DNA from: Opitutia bacterium
GTDB lineage: Bacteria > Verrucomicrobiota > Verrucomicrobiia > Opitutales > Opitutaceae
Reading direction: 5' to 3'
DNA: 64,000 nucleotides
Assembly: GCA_016187945.1 (NCBI GenBank)
Contig: JACPIT010000005.1
Location: 1,054,001-1,118,000, forward strand
Below, in pieces: positions 18,083-26,791 of this stretch. The number at the start of each line of letters is the position of its first letter. Position 1 is the stretch's first letter. A program made the translations under genes and the position numbers. The notes beneath the pieces are model-generated. The model saw nothing but the letters and a program-made list of their open reading frames with translations, had not been told where the DNA came from and searched no databases.

Positions 18083-18685
18083 ATGAAGCTCGACATCCCG
18101 GCTGACGATTTTGGCGGCTACATTTTCGATTGCGACGGCACGCTCGTGGACACGATGCCGCTGCATTACCGCGCCTGGAACGCCGCGATGCAGCGGAACG
18201 GGCTGCGCGGCGAACTCGACGAGGAATTGTTCTACTCGCTCGGCGGCGTGCCGACGCGGCGCGTGGCGGAACTGATGGGCGCGCACTACGGGCTGTCGCT
18301 CGATCCGGAGCGGGTGTTTCACGAGAAGGAAGACATCTTCCTGTCGATGCAGGGCGAGATGAAGGTGATCCAGCCCGTGGTGGATTTCGCGATCGCGGCG
18401 GCCAAGCGCGCGCCGGTGGCGGTGGCGTCGGGCGGACCGCGGCCGATCGTGCGTCAGACGCTCGAGGTTACCGGGCTGGCGGCCTTGTTTTCGATTGTCG
18501 TGACGCCGGAGGATGTCGTGCACGGCAAGCCGGCGCCGGACATGTTCCTGCTCGCGGCGGCGAAGATGGGCATCGCGCCGGCGGCGTGTCTGGTGTTCGA
18601 GGATGCCGATCCCGGTTTCCGCGCGGCGGAGGCCGCGGGGATGAAATGGGTCGCGGTGACGAGCCGGCCGGTGAAGCGGCAGTAG
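18083..18685 (+). CDS. HAD-superfamily phosphatase, beta-phosphoglucomutase-like
   Basis: A 200-residue cytoplasmic haloacid-dehalogenase-type enzyme that transfers phosphate through an aspartyl intermediate. Motif I is IFDCDGTLVDT with nucleophile Asp16 and acid/base Asp18. Motif II lies in VASGGP, motif III is the Lys of HGKPAPDMF and motif IV is VFEDADPG. A four-helix cap inserted after motif I (LHYRAWNAAMQRNGL) is typical of beta-phosphoglucomutases and sugar-phosphate phosphatases such as YqaB. The substrate is not determined. The start at 18083 gives the family's short N-terminus. The TAG stop is part of the GTAG of the following REPIN. Confidence 0.88.
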   Translation: MKLDIPADDFGGYIFDCDGTLVDTMPLHYRAWNAAMQRNGLRGELDEELFYSLGGVPTRRVAELMGAHYGLSLDPERVFHEKEDIFLSMQGEMKVIQPVVDFAIAAAKRAPVAVASGGPRPIVRQTLEVTGLAALFSIVVTPEDVVHGKPAPDMFLLAAAKMGIAPAACLVFEDADPGFRAAEAAGMKWVAVTSRPVKRQ

Positions 18686-18794
18686 GGCCGGTCTGTGACC
18701 GGCCGAGTGATACGCGATCACGGCGGGAGTTTGCGGTGATCGCGCGTCGTGTTCGATGCGGTGTTTCTTTTCGCCGGTCGGAGACCGGCGCTAC
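18682..18794. repeat. REPIN between convergent genes, supplying both stop codons
   Basis: The left arm is GTAG-GGCCGGTC-TGT-GACCGGCC. The right arm on the minus strand is GTAG-CGCCGGTC-TCC-GACCGGCG. The TAG inside the left GTAG (18683-18685) ends the HAD gene, and the TAG inside the right GTAG (18793-18791) ends the facing hydrolase-like gene. Confidence 0.85.
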
Positions 18795-19855
18795 TCGGCG
18801 AGCCGGCGCAGGACGACCGCGTCGCCGACTTGCAGGCCGGAGACGGCGGCGGCGTTGCCGCGGTTCACGGCGAGCGTGAACCAGCCGTCGGCTTCCGGGT
18901 AACCGAACCATTCGTCGCGTTTCACCGGCGCGGGCGTCGTGGCGTAGAAGACGCGGACGACGCGCGCGCCGATCACGAGGGCGAAGCGCGTGCGCGGCTT
19001 GATGCCGAGGCGCGCGAGGTCGGCGGGTTGGAAATTCACGACGAGATCGCCGGAGCCGGGCAGGATGGCGATGACGCGGCCCGTGCCGACGGAGTTGTCG
19101 GGCGCAAACTCGATTTGCGACGGGCCGGTCTCGGGCGCGCGCGTGGCGTCGGCGTTCGGCTCGGGCGCGCGGCCTTCCTCGACCCAGCGGACGAGGGCGT
19201 GGAGCGCGGCGAGTTTTTCGGCGGAGTTGATGTTGGCGTGGCCATGCCGGGCGACGCGCCAGAGTGCGGGCGGAAATGCGGCGTGCGCGGCGGTGGTGAC
19301 GTAGGCGCGCGGACTGGAGAGTTCGGAATCGTTGGCGAGGATGACGAGCGGGCGGCGCGGCTGGAGCGAGAGGCCGATGGTCGGTTGCGGTTCCTGGAGT
19401 TGAAACTCCGGGCTGAGCGCGAGAGCGCCGGAGTAGTCGTCGGGGAACGACTCGACCATGCGTGCGACGATCGCGCCGCCCATAGCTTCGCCGAGGAGAT
19501 AGACGCGACTCGGTGCGCCGTGGACGGCGGCGATTTGTTTGCGGAGCGTGTCGAGGTCCTCGATGGCGTCTTTGAGGATGACGCCGTTGCGGCGGAAGCT
19601 GGTGGTGGCGAGGAGCCAGCCGTCGTCGAGGAGCGCGCGGGCGAAGGGTTGGCGCGTGGGCAGGGCGGCGTGCAGCGGTTGCTCCTCGGTGCGATAGGCG
19701 TGGGCGAGGAGGAGAACGCGGCCGTTCCAGCGGACGGGTTTGGCGACGGTGTAGAGGGCGCCGGAGTCGAGCTTGCCGGTCTCGAGCACGACGTCGGCGG
19801 CGCGCAGAGCGCCGAATGCGAGCGAGAAGAAAACGAGAAGACGGACGAGGCGCAC
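18791..19855 (-). CDS. Exported alpha/beta-hydrolase-fold protein with SAM-hydrolase-like C-terminal domain; nucleophile Ser replaced
   Basis: A 354-residue protein with a signal peptide (LVFFSLAFGALRA). Residues about 40-225 look like an alpha/beta-hydrolase, but the nucleophile elbow reads LLGEAMGGA. The expected Ser is Ala (codon GCT), so classical hydrolase activity is unlikely. Residues about 245-354, ending FTLAVNRGNAAAVSGLQVGD, resemble the C-terminal beta-barrel of SAM hydroxide adenosyltransferases (DUF62 family). The N-terminal catalytic domain of that family is absent. I know no standard name for this combination. It could be a binding protein derived from two enzyme parts. It faces the HAD gene across a REPIN and is divergent from hisC. 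Confidence 0.65.
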   Translation of the reverse strand: MRLVRLLVFFSLAFGALRAADVVLETGKLDSGALYTVAKPVRWNGRVLLLAHAYRTEEQPLHAALPTRQPFARALLDDGWLLATTSFRRNGVILKDAIEDLDTLRKQIAAVHGAPSRVYLLGEAMGGAIVARMVESFPDDYSGALALSPEFQLQEPQPTIGLSLQPRRPLVILANDSELSSPRAYVTTAAHAAFPPALWRVARHGHANINSAEKLAALHALVRWVEEGRAPEPNADATRAPETGPSQIEFAPDNSVGTGRVIAILPGSGDLVVNFQPADLARLGIKPRTRFALVIGARVVRVFYATTPAPVKRDEWFGYPEADGWFTLAVNRGNAAAVSGLQVGDAVVLRRLAE

Positions 19856-19900
19856 GGGATTTGATTTGAAGCGCGCGGCGGAGCGCGGTGAGTTTTTCCC

Positions 19901-21004
19901 ATGACGACCTACGCGGAGCTGGCGAACAAGGGCATTCTCACGCAGCCGGTGTATGAGCCCGGCAAGCCGATCGATCAGGTCGCGCGCGAGCTCGGGCTCG
20001 ATCCGACGACGATCGTGAAGCTGGCGTCGAACGAGAATCCGTTCGGACCGTCGCCGCGAGCGATCGCGGCGGGCGAGCGGGCGTTGCGCGAGGCGAATCT
20101 TTATCCGGACGGCGGCTACTATCTACTACGCGAGCGGCTGGCGAAGCACTGGGGACTGGGCATGGACCAGTTCGTGATCGGCGACGGCTCGAACGAGGTC
20201 ATCGAGTTGCTCGGGCATGCGTTCCTCGCGCCGGGCGTCGAGTGCGTGATGCCCCAGGCGTCGTTCATCGTCTACAAGCTGGTGACGCTGATGTTCGGCG
20301 CGACGCCGGTGGAGGTGCCGCTGGCGGCGGGGCTGCGGCAGGATTTGACGGCGCTCCGCGCGGCGGTGACGCCGCGGACGCGGCTGGTTTTTCTCGCGAG
20401 TCCGGCGAATCCGGTGGGCGCGACGAACACGGCGGAGGAGATTTTCGCATTCGTGCGCTCGCTGCCGGAGCACGTGATCTTCGTCTTCGACGAGGCGTAT
20501 GCGGAGTTTTTGGACAATCCGCCGGACTTGCGCGTGCTGATCGCGGAGGGGCGGAAGGTGATCGGGCTGCGGACGTTTTCGAAAATCTACGGACTCGCGG
20601 CGCTGCGCGTCGGCTACGGCTACGCGGCGAAGGAGTTGATCGCGATCGTGCAGCGGGCGCGGCAGCCGTTCAACGTGAGCGCGATCGCGTCGGCGATGGC
20701 GGTGGCGGCGCTCGACGACACGGAGTTTGTCGCGATGGTGCGGCGCGAGAATCGCGCGGGGCTGGCGCAGCTCGGCGACGGTTTCAAGAAGCTCGGGCTG
20801 GAGTTCGTGCCGGGGCAGGGGAATTTTCTGCTCGTGAAGGTGGGGGATGGCGTGGCGGTGTTCGATGCGTTGCAGCGGCGCGGATTGATCACGCGGCCGG
20901 TGAAACCGTATGGGCTGCCCGAGTGGTTGCGCGTGAGCGTGGGCACGCGGGAGCAGAACGAGCGGTTGCTCGCGCAGCTCGCGAGCGTGCTCGGACGCGG
21001 CTAA
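19901..21004 (+). CDS. hisC: Histidinol-phosphate aminotransferase
   Basis: PLP enzyme of histidine synthesis that converts imidazole-acetol phosphate to histidinol phosphate using glutamate. It has 367 residues, the normal length. Typical features are ARELGLDPTTIVKLASNENPFGPSP at the N-terminus, the YPDGGYYLLRERLAKHWG block, SPANPVG, FDEAYAEF, and Lys228 in TFSKIYGLAALRVGY, which binds PLP. Cytoplasmic. No other his gene lies nearby, as in many genomes where hisC is unlinked. Its TAA stop overlaps by two bases the TAG stop of the convergent TPR gene. Confidence 0.93.
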   Translation: MTTYAELANKGILTQPVYEPGKPIDQVARELGLDPTTIVKLASNENPFGPSPRAIAAGERALREANLYPDGGYYLLRERLAKHWGLGMDQFVIGDGSNEVIELLGHAFLAPGVECVMPQASFIVYKLVTLMFGATPVEVPLAAGLRQDLTALRAAVTPRTRLVFLASPANPVGATNTAEEIFAFVRSLPEHVIFVFDEAYAEFLDNPPDLRVLIAEGRKVIGLRTFSKIYGLAALRVGYGYAAKELIAIVQRARQPFNVSAIASAMAVAALDDTEFVAMVRRENRAGLAQLGDGFKKLGLEFVPGQGNFLLVKVGDGVAVFDALQRRGLITRPVKPYGLPEWLRVSVGTREQNERLLAQLASVLGRG

Positions 21005-22557
21005 GGCTCGGAGGCGGCGAGCGCGACTTCGCGGCCGAGGTGCAGACGCAGCGCGGCGAGCAGGGCGGGTTGCTCGGGGTGCAACAGGTTCAGGTCGCTG
21101 CCGAGGCGGCGGTAGACGAGCGTGAGGACTTCGCGCGAGGGGCGGCGCATCGCGAGGAGGCGGCGGAGGTGCGTGGGGAGCGTGTCGAATTGGCCGAGTT
21201 CGGCTTCGAGGCGGACGAGGTCGGTGAGCGCGGCTTGGTTGCGCGGATCGATCTCGGTGGCGCGGGTGAGGACGGCGCGCGCGGATTGTGGGCGGTCGAA
21301 GGCGAGCAGGCGCGCAGCGACGGCGGAGAGATTTTCGGCGCGGAGATTCGGTTGCGCGAGGAGGTGCTCGAGTTGGAGTCGGGCATCGTCGTCGCGGTGA
21401 AGCCCGAGCAGTGCGATGGCGCGGAGGCCGTCGAACACGGGAGCGTAGCGCGAGGCCCAACTGGGCTGGTCGCGGAGGTAGCGATCGAGTTCGGCGAGGC
21501 CGTCGGCGTAACGCGTGGCGGCGATGCAGGCTTCGGCGTAGAGGAACGCGGGGGCGTCGGGGCTCCATTTGTTTTGCGCGAAGAGTTGCTGGATGCGTCG
21601 GGCGAGAGCGGGTTGACCGGCGTGGGCGGCGAAGTCGCCGAGGGCGAGCAGGGCAGACTCGTCGTGCGAGAAGAGTTGGAGATAGGAATCGATCTCGCGG
21701 GCGAGATCGGCGGTGCGGTGTTGGGCGCGGAGGTGTTGGAGGAGGGCGAGGCGAGGAGTGGGCGAGAGCGGGTCGTCGGCAAGGCGCAGGGTGGCGTTGC
21801 GGGCGATGTCGGGCGCACGACCGAGGCGCTCGTGAATCTGGGCGGCGAGGGTGAGCGCAGCGGTTTGGGCGGCGGGGTCGTTCAGCGCGGGGGTGAGGCG
21901 GGCGAGCGCGAGTTCGGGGAAACCGCGTTCGAAGTCCGAGCGAGCGAGCAGCAGCGCGCCGTCGGGCGAATCGGTGAGCTGGTGCGTGACGAGGACGTTT
22001 TCGGCGCCGTCGAAATTGCCGCGGTGGAATGCGACGGCGGCGGCGTGCAGAGCTGCCTGGTGGCGGACGGCGATCGATGGGTGCGCGAGAAGTTGGTCGG
22101 CGACGGCGCGCAGCTCGGTGTCGAATTGAAACTCGAGAAGAAAGCCGAGGCTGAAGCGCAGATAGTCGGTGTTCTCGGCCAACGCAGGCAATCCCCTGGC
22201 GAGGAGGTCGCGAGCGAGGTCGGGTCGACGCAGGCTCACGTAGAGTTTGGCGAGAGCGATTCGGCCGGATGCGTTGCGCGGAGATTTTGCGACGCCGATG
22301 CGGTAGAGGCGCAGCGCTGCGTTCAGGTCGTTCGCGCGTAGCGCGGTGTCAGCGTCGAGAATTGCCCGGTCGCCGAACGCGGTTCGGATGTGACGCCAGC
22401 CGCTGGGCGTAACAGTATCGACGAAGTGGACCTCTCGCAGATTTCTGACTTCGACAAAGTAGAGCCAGAACGCAGTGCCGATGAGAGCTGTCGTTGTTGT
22501 TAGCGCCAGAAGCGCGACCGAGCCGACACGAAGCCAGTGAATGCGCGCGCGGCTCAT
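21001..22557 (-). CDS. Membrane-anchored TPR-like repeat protein
   Basis: A 518-residue protein with one N-terminal membrane helix (about 10-33) and a long helical-repeat region rich in Ala and Leu. Several stretches fit the TPR pattern, for example LRANDLNAALRLYRIGVAKSPRNASGRIALAKLYV and DIARNATLRLADDPLSPTPR. The repeats should face the periplasm or cell surface. The start at 22557 is preferred because it puts the helix directly after the first residues; a longer start at 22602 is possible. It is divergent from the exopolysaccharide genes, and TPR proteins of this design often accompany polysaccharide export or exosortase loci. A role as assembly scaffold is inference. Confidence 0.7.
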   Translation of the reverse strand: MSRARIHWLRVGSVALLALTTTTALIGTAFWLYFVEVRNLREVHFVDTVTPSGWRHIRTAFGDRAILDADTALRANDLNAALRLYRIGVAKSPRNASGRIALAKLYVSLRRPDLARDLLARGLPALAENTDYLRFSLGFLLEFQFDTELRAVADQLLAHPSIAVRHQAALHAAAVAFHRGNFDGAENVLVTHQLTDSPDGALLLARSDFERGFPELALARLTPALNDPAAQTAALTLAAQIHERLGRAPDIARNATLRLADDPLSPTPRLALLQHLRAQHRTADLAREIDSYLQLFSHDESALLALGDFAAHAGQPALARRIQQLFAQNKWSPDAPAFLYAEACIAATRYADGLAELDRYLRDQPSWASRYAPVFDGLRAIALLGLHRDDDARLQLEHLLAQPNLRAENLSAVAARLLAFDRPQSARAVLTRATEIDPRNQAALTDLVRLEAELGQFDTLPTHLRRLLAMRRPSREVLTLVYRRLGSDLNLLHPEQPALLAALRLHLGREVALAASEP

Positions 22558-22761
22558 GCTATCAGTTTCGATTTCCCAGAGAAGATCACGGAGTGCGCGC
22601 ACCGGTTCGTGGGTTTTGCGGTGATGAGCCTGAGACGGTTTCCGCGTGAATAGCTACGAGAAACTGCCGAAAAAAATGCCGGAAATAATCCTTGCTCAAG
22701 AAATTCTTTTGCATCTTCCTGATGCGACGTAGCTCGCTGACCTAGACACACCTTAATTCGT
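22558..22761. promoter_or_regulatory. Divergent intergenic region of the polysaccharide locus
   Basis: This 204-bp region is richer in A/T than its surroundings and separates the TPR gene from the beta-barrel gene. It holds a small hairpin, GCATC-TTCCT-GATGC (22711-22725), shortly before the latter. Promoters for both directions should be here, but no single -35/-10 pair is convincing. Confidence 0.4.
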
Positions 22762-23886
22762 ATGAAAACACACGGACGTCTGTTCGCCCTGGTTGCGCTT
22801 GGCGCATCTTCTCTCTCGGCCGCCCCCTTTGTCGCTCTTGGCGACAACGCTGAGCTGTTCCTCACTGGCGCAGTAGTGGTCAACTTCGACGATAACATTT
22901 ATCTTCGTCCCGGCACGACTGCGCGGCCAGAGGTCAGCGACACGGTGCTGACTTTCACGCCGGGTGTGGACCTCGTCTTCGGCCGCAATGCGGCCACGTC
23001 GGGGAACTTCTACTTCCGCGAGGACATCCTCCGCTACTCGGACAACGATCAGCAGAACACCTCTCTGACGAACGTTGGTTTCAATTCGCTCTACAATAAC
23101 GGCAAGTCGAAGGTCGATCTCGGTGCATCCTATACGGAATACGCGCAGAACGACACGTCGGTGCCGGGCGACATTGTGGAAAGAGACGTGACAAGCCTGC
23201 GTGCCCTGTCGGAATTCAGCGCGACGGAGAAGACATCGGTTGGCGTCGGCGCTCGTTTCGAGAAAACCGATTATTCCGGCGGCCCCGGCTATCGCGATAG
23301 CAGCATCTGGACGCTCCCACTGGACGCGTATTTTGAATACTCCCCGAAACTTCAGTGGAGCGCCGGTTATCGCTATCGCTCGACCGAGCTTTCTGGCTCG
23401 TCCATCGGCAGCAAAGATCACTTTTTCAACATCGGTGCCCGCGGTGAGTTTACTCCGAAACTGACCGGCCAGCTCCGAGTCGGCTATGGCCTTCGCAAGT
23501 TGGACAACGGCACTGACGATTCCGACTTCGGCGTCGACTCTAGCTTTGCCTACGCTTATTCGCCGAAAACCTCGTATTCGCTCGGCATCTCGAACGATTT
23601 CGGTTCTTCGGCTCTCGGCGAATCGACCAAGTCCTTCTCAGTCAATGTCGGTGCCAACAACCGCATCGACGAGCAATGGAGCTGGAATGCGAACCTTGCT
23701 TACCGCTCCACCGATTTCCCGGCTCACTCTGACGACTTTCTCCAAGGTGGCGTCGGCGTCGCTTACGTTCTGAACAACAACGTCAATTTCACGGCGTCCT
23801 ACACGCACCGCAAGAACAGCTCGGACAGCGCGTTGTTCGAATTTGCGAACAACGTTTTCAGTTTCGGGGCGAACCTCCGTTACTGA
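22762..23886 (+). CDS. Outer-membrane beta-barrel protein of the polysaccharide export locus
   Basis: A 374-residue exported protein with signal peptide MKTHGRLFALVALGASSLSA. The rest is a run of alternating amphipathic strands (for example SAGYRYRSTELSGSS and FNIGARGEFTPKLTGQLRVGYGLR) ending in the aromatic SFGANLRY, the usual C-terminal outer-membrane insertion signal. It resembles EpsL-type barrels found beside Wza and Wzc genes, which may form the outer pore or modify the polymer in transit. It is the first gene of an operon-like group with the Wza- and Wzc-type genes. Codon usage is visibly less GC-rich than in the flanking genes. Confidence 0.8.
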   Translation: MKTHGRLFALVALGASSLSAAPFVALGDNAELFLTGAVVVNFDDNIYLRPGTTARPEVSDTVLTFTPGVDLVFGRNAATSGNFYFREDILRYSDNDQQNTSLTNVGFNSLYNNGKSKVDLGASYTEYAQNDTSVPGDIVERDVTSLRALSEFSATEKTSVGVGARFEKTDYSGGPGYRDSSIWTLPLDAYFEYSPKLQWSAGYRYRSTELSGSSIGSKDHFFNIGARGEFTPKLTGQLRVGYGLRKLDNGTDDSDFGVDSSFAYAYSPKTSYSLGISNDFGSSALGESTKSFSVNVGANNRIDEQWSWNANLAYRSTDFPAHSDDFLQGGVGVAYVLNNNVNFTASYTHRKNSSDSALFEFANNVFSFGANLRY

Positions 23887-23953
23887 AAATAGTTTGAGGA
23901 ATTATCTGGACGGAAGAAGGTCGCTCGCGATCTTCTTCCGTTTCGCTTTTCTC

Positions 23954-24565
23954 ATGAGACGTCTCTTTCTTTCTTCGCTCGTGCTCTCGTCGCTCGCGAT
24001 CGGGGCATTTGCTGAAGACCCCATCGCGGCTGCGGCTCCGAAGTCGGCCATCGCGTCGCCAGTCGACTACACTTTGCAGCCGTTGGACCTGCTGCGAATC
24101 GTCGTGTTTCAAGAACCGGATTTGGAGCGCCAAGTGCGCATTAGTCAGGAATACACCGTCAACCTGCCGCTGATCGGATTGATCGACCTCTCCGGAAAAT
24201 CGGTTCGTCAGGCTGAGGAAATGATCCGGGCGCGCTATGACGCTGACTTCCTCAAGAACCCGCAGATCACGATCACTGTTCTCGAATACACGCCTCGCAC
24301 CGTTCAAGTGGTCGGCGCCATCAACCAACCTGGCGCGATCGCATTCACTCCCGAGCAGCAGATGACCATCATGGAGGCCATCGCCAAAGCCGGTGGGCAG
24401 TCACGCGTCGCCGACATCCGGCGGGTAAACCTCACCCGGCTGACGGCGGAGGGAAAAACGGAAACCTACACCATCAATCTCGACGACATCATGAAAGGTC
24501 GCTCCACCGAAAAATGGCCGCTCTTGAAAGGCGACGTCATCTTCGTTCCGGAACGCATCCTCTAA
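23954..24565 (+). CDS. Short Wza-type polysaccharide export protein
   Basis: Periplasmic/outer-membrane polysaccharide exporter, 203 residues. The start at 23954 gives a clean signal peptide (MRRLFLSSLVLSSLAIGAFA). The poly-export domain begins YTLQPLDLLRIVVFQEPDLERQV and is followed by one SLBB-like domain (VQVVGAINQPGAIAF...ADIRRVNLTR). There is no lipobox Cys and no C-terminal helix of the kind that forms the pore in E. coli Wza, which is nearly twice as long, so outer-membrane passage may depend on the neighbouring beta-barrel protein. Spacing is 67 bp from the barrel gene and 3 bp to the Wzc-type gene, indicating one operon. Confidence 0.88.
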   Translation: MRRLFLSSLVLSSLAIGAFAEDPIAAAAPKSAIASPVDYTLQPLDLLRIVVFQEPDLERQVRISQEYTVNLPLIGLIDLSGKSVRQAEEMIRARYDADFLKNPQITITVLEYTPRTVQVVGAINQPGAIAFTPEQQMTIMEAIAKAGGQSRVADIRRVNLTRLTAEGKTETYTINLDDIMKGRSTEKWPLLKGDVIFVPERIL

Positions 24566-24568
24566 GCC

Positions 24569-26791
24569 ATGGAACCAGCGACCAAATTCGACAAAGGCTC
24601 AGGCTCCGGCACCTATCCTTACACTTACTACGGTAACAGCTACGGCGGCTATGGCGGCTACGGTGGCGGTGGATCGGAAACCACCGTGCAGCGTGGCTTT
24701 CAGGACTACATGCTGATCCTGCGGGAACGCGTGTGGTATATCGTGGTGGTTTTTCTTTTGGTGCTGAGTTCCGTCGGAGTCTACACATTCACTCGCACCC
24801 GCCTCTATCTCTCGAACGCCAGCGTGCAGGTCTTCCGACGCGACCCGGTCGTGATGCAGGTCCAAGGCGTCGTCGATAACGAGATTCGCTCGGCCGAGGA
24901 TCTGAACACCCAGGTAAAAGTCCTCGAGAGCCTCGCGATTGTCCAGGCCGTGGCCGATCGACTCACGGGCGACGACTTGCGCCAATTTTTGGCTCCTTAT
25001 CAGAAGGACGGCTCCGACGAACCGATCACGCCGGCCGGCATCATTCTTACTAACCGCAAGATCGTCCCGGTCCGCCTCAGCCTGATCATCCAGGTGCAAT
25101 ACACGCATCCGGACCGTTTCGTGGCGGCGAAAGTCGCGAACCTCTTCCTCGACGAATTCATCGCGCACAACTCCCGCCTCCGCATCGAAGAATCGATGAA
25201 GGCGGTCGATGAGCTGAAAATTCGCGCCGACCAGCAAAAGAAGAAAGTCGAGGAACTCGCGCTCTCCCTCCAAGGCTATCGCGAGAAGAACAACCTCGTC
25301 TCTCTCGACCAGCGCAAGGACATCGTCACGGAAAAGCTGAAGGCGCTTAACGCCTACGTCACTCAGACCGACTCGCGCCGCAAGGAGGCCGAGGTCCGCT
25401 GGAAGCAGGTGCAGGAACGTCGCGAGCCGCTCACGGCGCTCTTGGATCTTCCGTTCATTTCGAGCCAGCCGCTCATCGGGCAGCTCGTGCAGCAGGTCGC
25501 CGCGCAAAAAATTACCATCGCGCAGCTCCGCGAACGCTACCGCGACAAGCATCCGAAGATGATCGAGGCGATGAACTCCCTCAATCAGACGGAGGCCGAG
25601 CTTGCCCGCGCGCTCGCCACCGCCGTTTCGATGACGGAGGCGGATTACCAAACCGCGGTCCGAAGCGACGAGCAGGCCCGCGGTTCGCTGGCGAAACAGG
25701 AGTCCGAGTCGCTCGATCTCGACCGCGCCGCCGTCGAATACTCCAATCTCGAACGCGACCTCCGCATCAGCGAGCAGCTCCTCGGCAACACGCTCGCGCG
25801 CATGAAGGAAACCTCGATGAGCAGCACCATCGAGACGCAAAACGCCCGCATCGTCGACCGTGCCTCGCCCGCCCTGCGCCACTACTCGCCGAACATTCCG
25901 CTCAACCTCGCCCTCGGCTTCCTCGGCGGCCTCGCGCTCGGCACTGCGTTCGCATTCTTCGTCGCCTACATCGACGACCGCGTGAAGTCCTCCTTCGACA
26001 TCGAAGGCGTGATCGGTCTCCCGCTTGTCGGCATCATTCCCGAGATCAAGCGCATGGAGCAGCCCGAGAAAGCGCAGATCGTCATCAACAATCAGGACAA
26101 GCAGGTCGCCGAAGCGTTTCTCGCCCTGCATTCCAGCCTTCGCCTCAAGGACGAGAGCAAAAACGCGCAATGCATCCTCACGACCTCGACGATTCCCGGT
26201 GAGGGCAAATCCTTCGTCTCGACGAATCTCGCACTCACCTTTGCCGCCCACGGCGAACGCGTCTGCATCGTCGATTGCGATCTCCGAAAGCCGAACGTTC
26301 ACAAATCGTTCCGCATCGAAAACCTCAAGGGCGTGATCGACGTCTGCGCCGGCACCTCGTCGCTCGACGACGTCACGGTCAAGAATCTCTTCCCGAACCT
26401 CGACATCATTCCCGCGGGCGGACGGGCGAAGAATCCCACGCAGATTCTCAACAGCAAGGGCTTCGAGGTGATGATCTCCGATCTGCGCAAAAAATACGAT
26501 CGCGTGTTCTTCGACACGCCGCCGCTCGCGGCCGTCAGCGACTCGCTCATCATCCTTCCGCTCGTCGACGGCTCGGTGTTCACGATCTACTTCAATCGCG
26601 TGCGCCGCAAAGCCGCGCAGTTCGCCGCCCGCCGTCTGCTCGAGGTCAACGTCCCGTGCTTCGGCGCCGTGCTCAACGGCCTGAACCTCACCGTCTCGGG
26701 CTACTACTACGCCCAATATTACGACAAGTCCTACAAGGACTACTACATCACGATGGCAAAGCGCGAAAAGGGCGAAGCCGCCCCGCGCTAG
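24569..26791 (+). CDS. Wzc-type polysaccharide co-polymerase with BY-kinase domain
   Basis: A 740-residue inner-membrane protein that controls chain length and export of exopolysaccharide and autophosphorylates on tyrosine. A Gly/Tyr-rich N-terminus precedes the first membrane helix (about 55-75), a Wzz domain with long coiled coil (about 200-400), the second helix (about 445-470) and a cytoplasmic BY-kinase domain. That domain has Walker A TIPGEGKS (Lys547), Walker A' IVDCDLRKP and FFDTPPLAA. The C-terminal Tyr cluster, SGYYYAQYYDKSYKDYY, is the expected phosphorylation tail. No glycosyltransferase, Wzx or Wzy gene lies in the window, so the polymer is made elsewhere. The stop overlaps that of the convergent Sua5 gene. 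Confidence 0.92.
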   Translation: MEPATKFDKGSGSGTYPYTYYGNSYGGYGGYGGGGSETTVQRGFQDYMLILRERVWYIVVVFLLVLSSVGVYTFTRTRLYLSNASVQVFRRDPVVMQVQGVVDNEIRSAEDLNTQVKVLESLAIVQAVADRLTGDDLRQFLAPYQKDGSDEPITPAGIILTNRKIVPVRLSLIIQVQYTHPDRFVAAKVANLFLDEFIAHNSRLRIEESMKAVDELKIRADQQKKKVEELALSLQGYREKNNLVSLDQRKDIVTEKLKALNAYVTQTDSRRKEAEVRWKQVQERREPLTALLDLPFISSQPLIGQLVQQVAAQKITIAQLRERYRDKHPKMIEAMNSLNQTEAELARALATAVSMTEADYQTAVRSDEQARGSLAKQESESLDLDRAAVEYSNLERDLRISEQLLGNTLARMKETSMSSTIETQNARIVDRASPALRHYSPNIPLNLALGFLGGLALGTAFAFFVAYIDDRVKSSFDIEGVIGLPLVGIIPEIKRMEQPEKAQIVINNQDKQVAEAFLALHSSLRLKDESKNAQCILTTSTIPGEGKSFVSTNLALTFAAHGERVCIVDCDLRKPNVHKSFRIENLKGVIDVCAGTSSLDDVTVKNLFPNLDIIPAGGRAKNPTQILNSKGFEVMISDLRKKYDRVFFDTPPLAAVSDSLIILPLVDGSVFTIYFNRVRRKAAQFAARRLLEVNVPCFGAVLNGLNLTVSGYYYAQYYDKSYKDYYITMAKREKGEAAPR

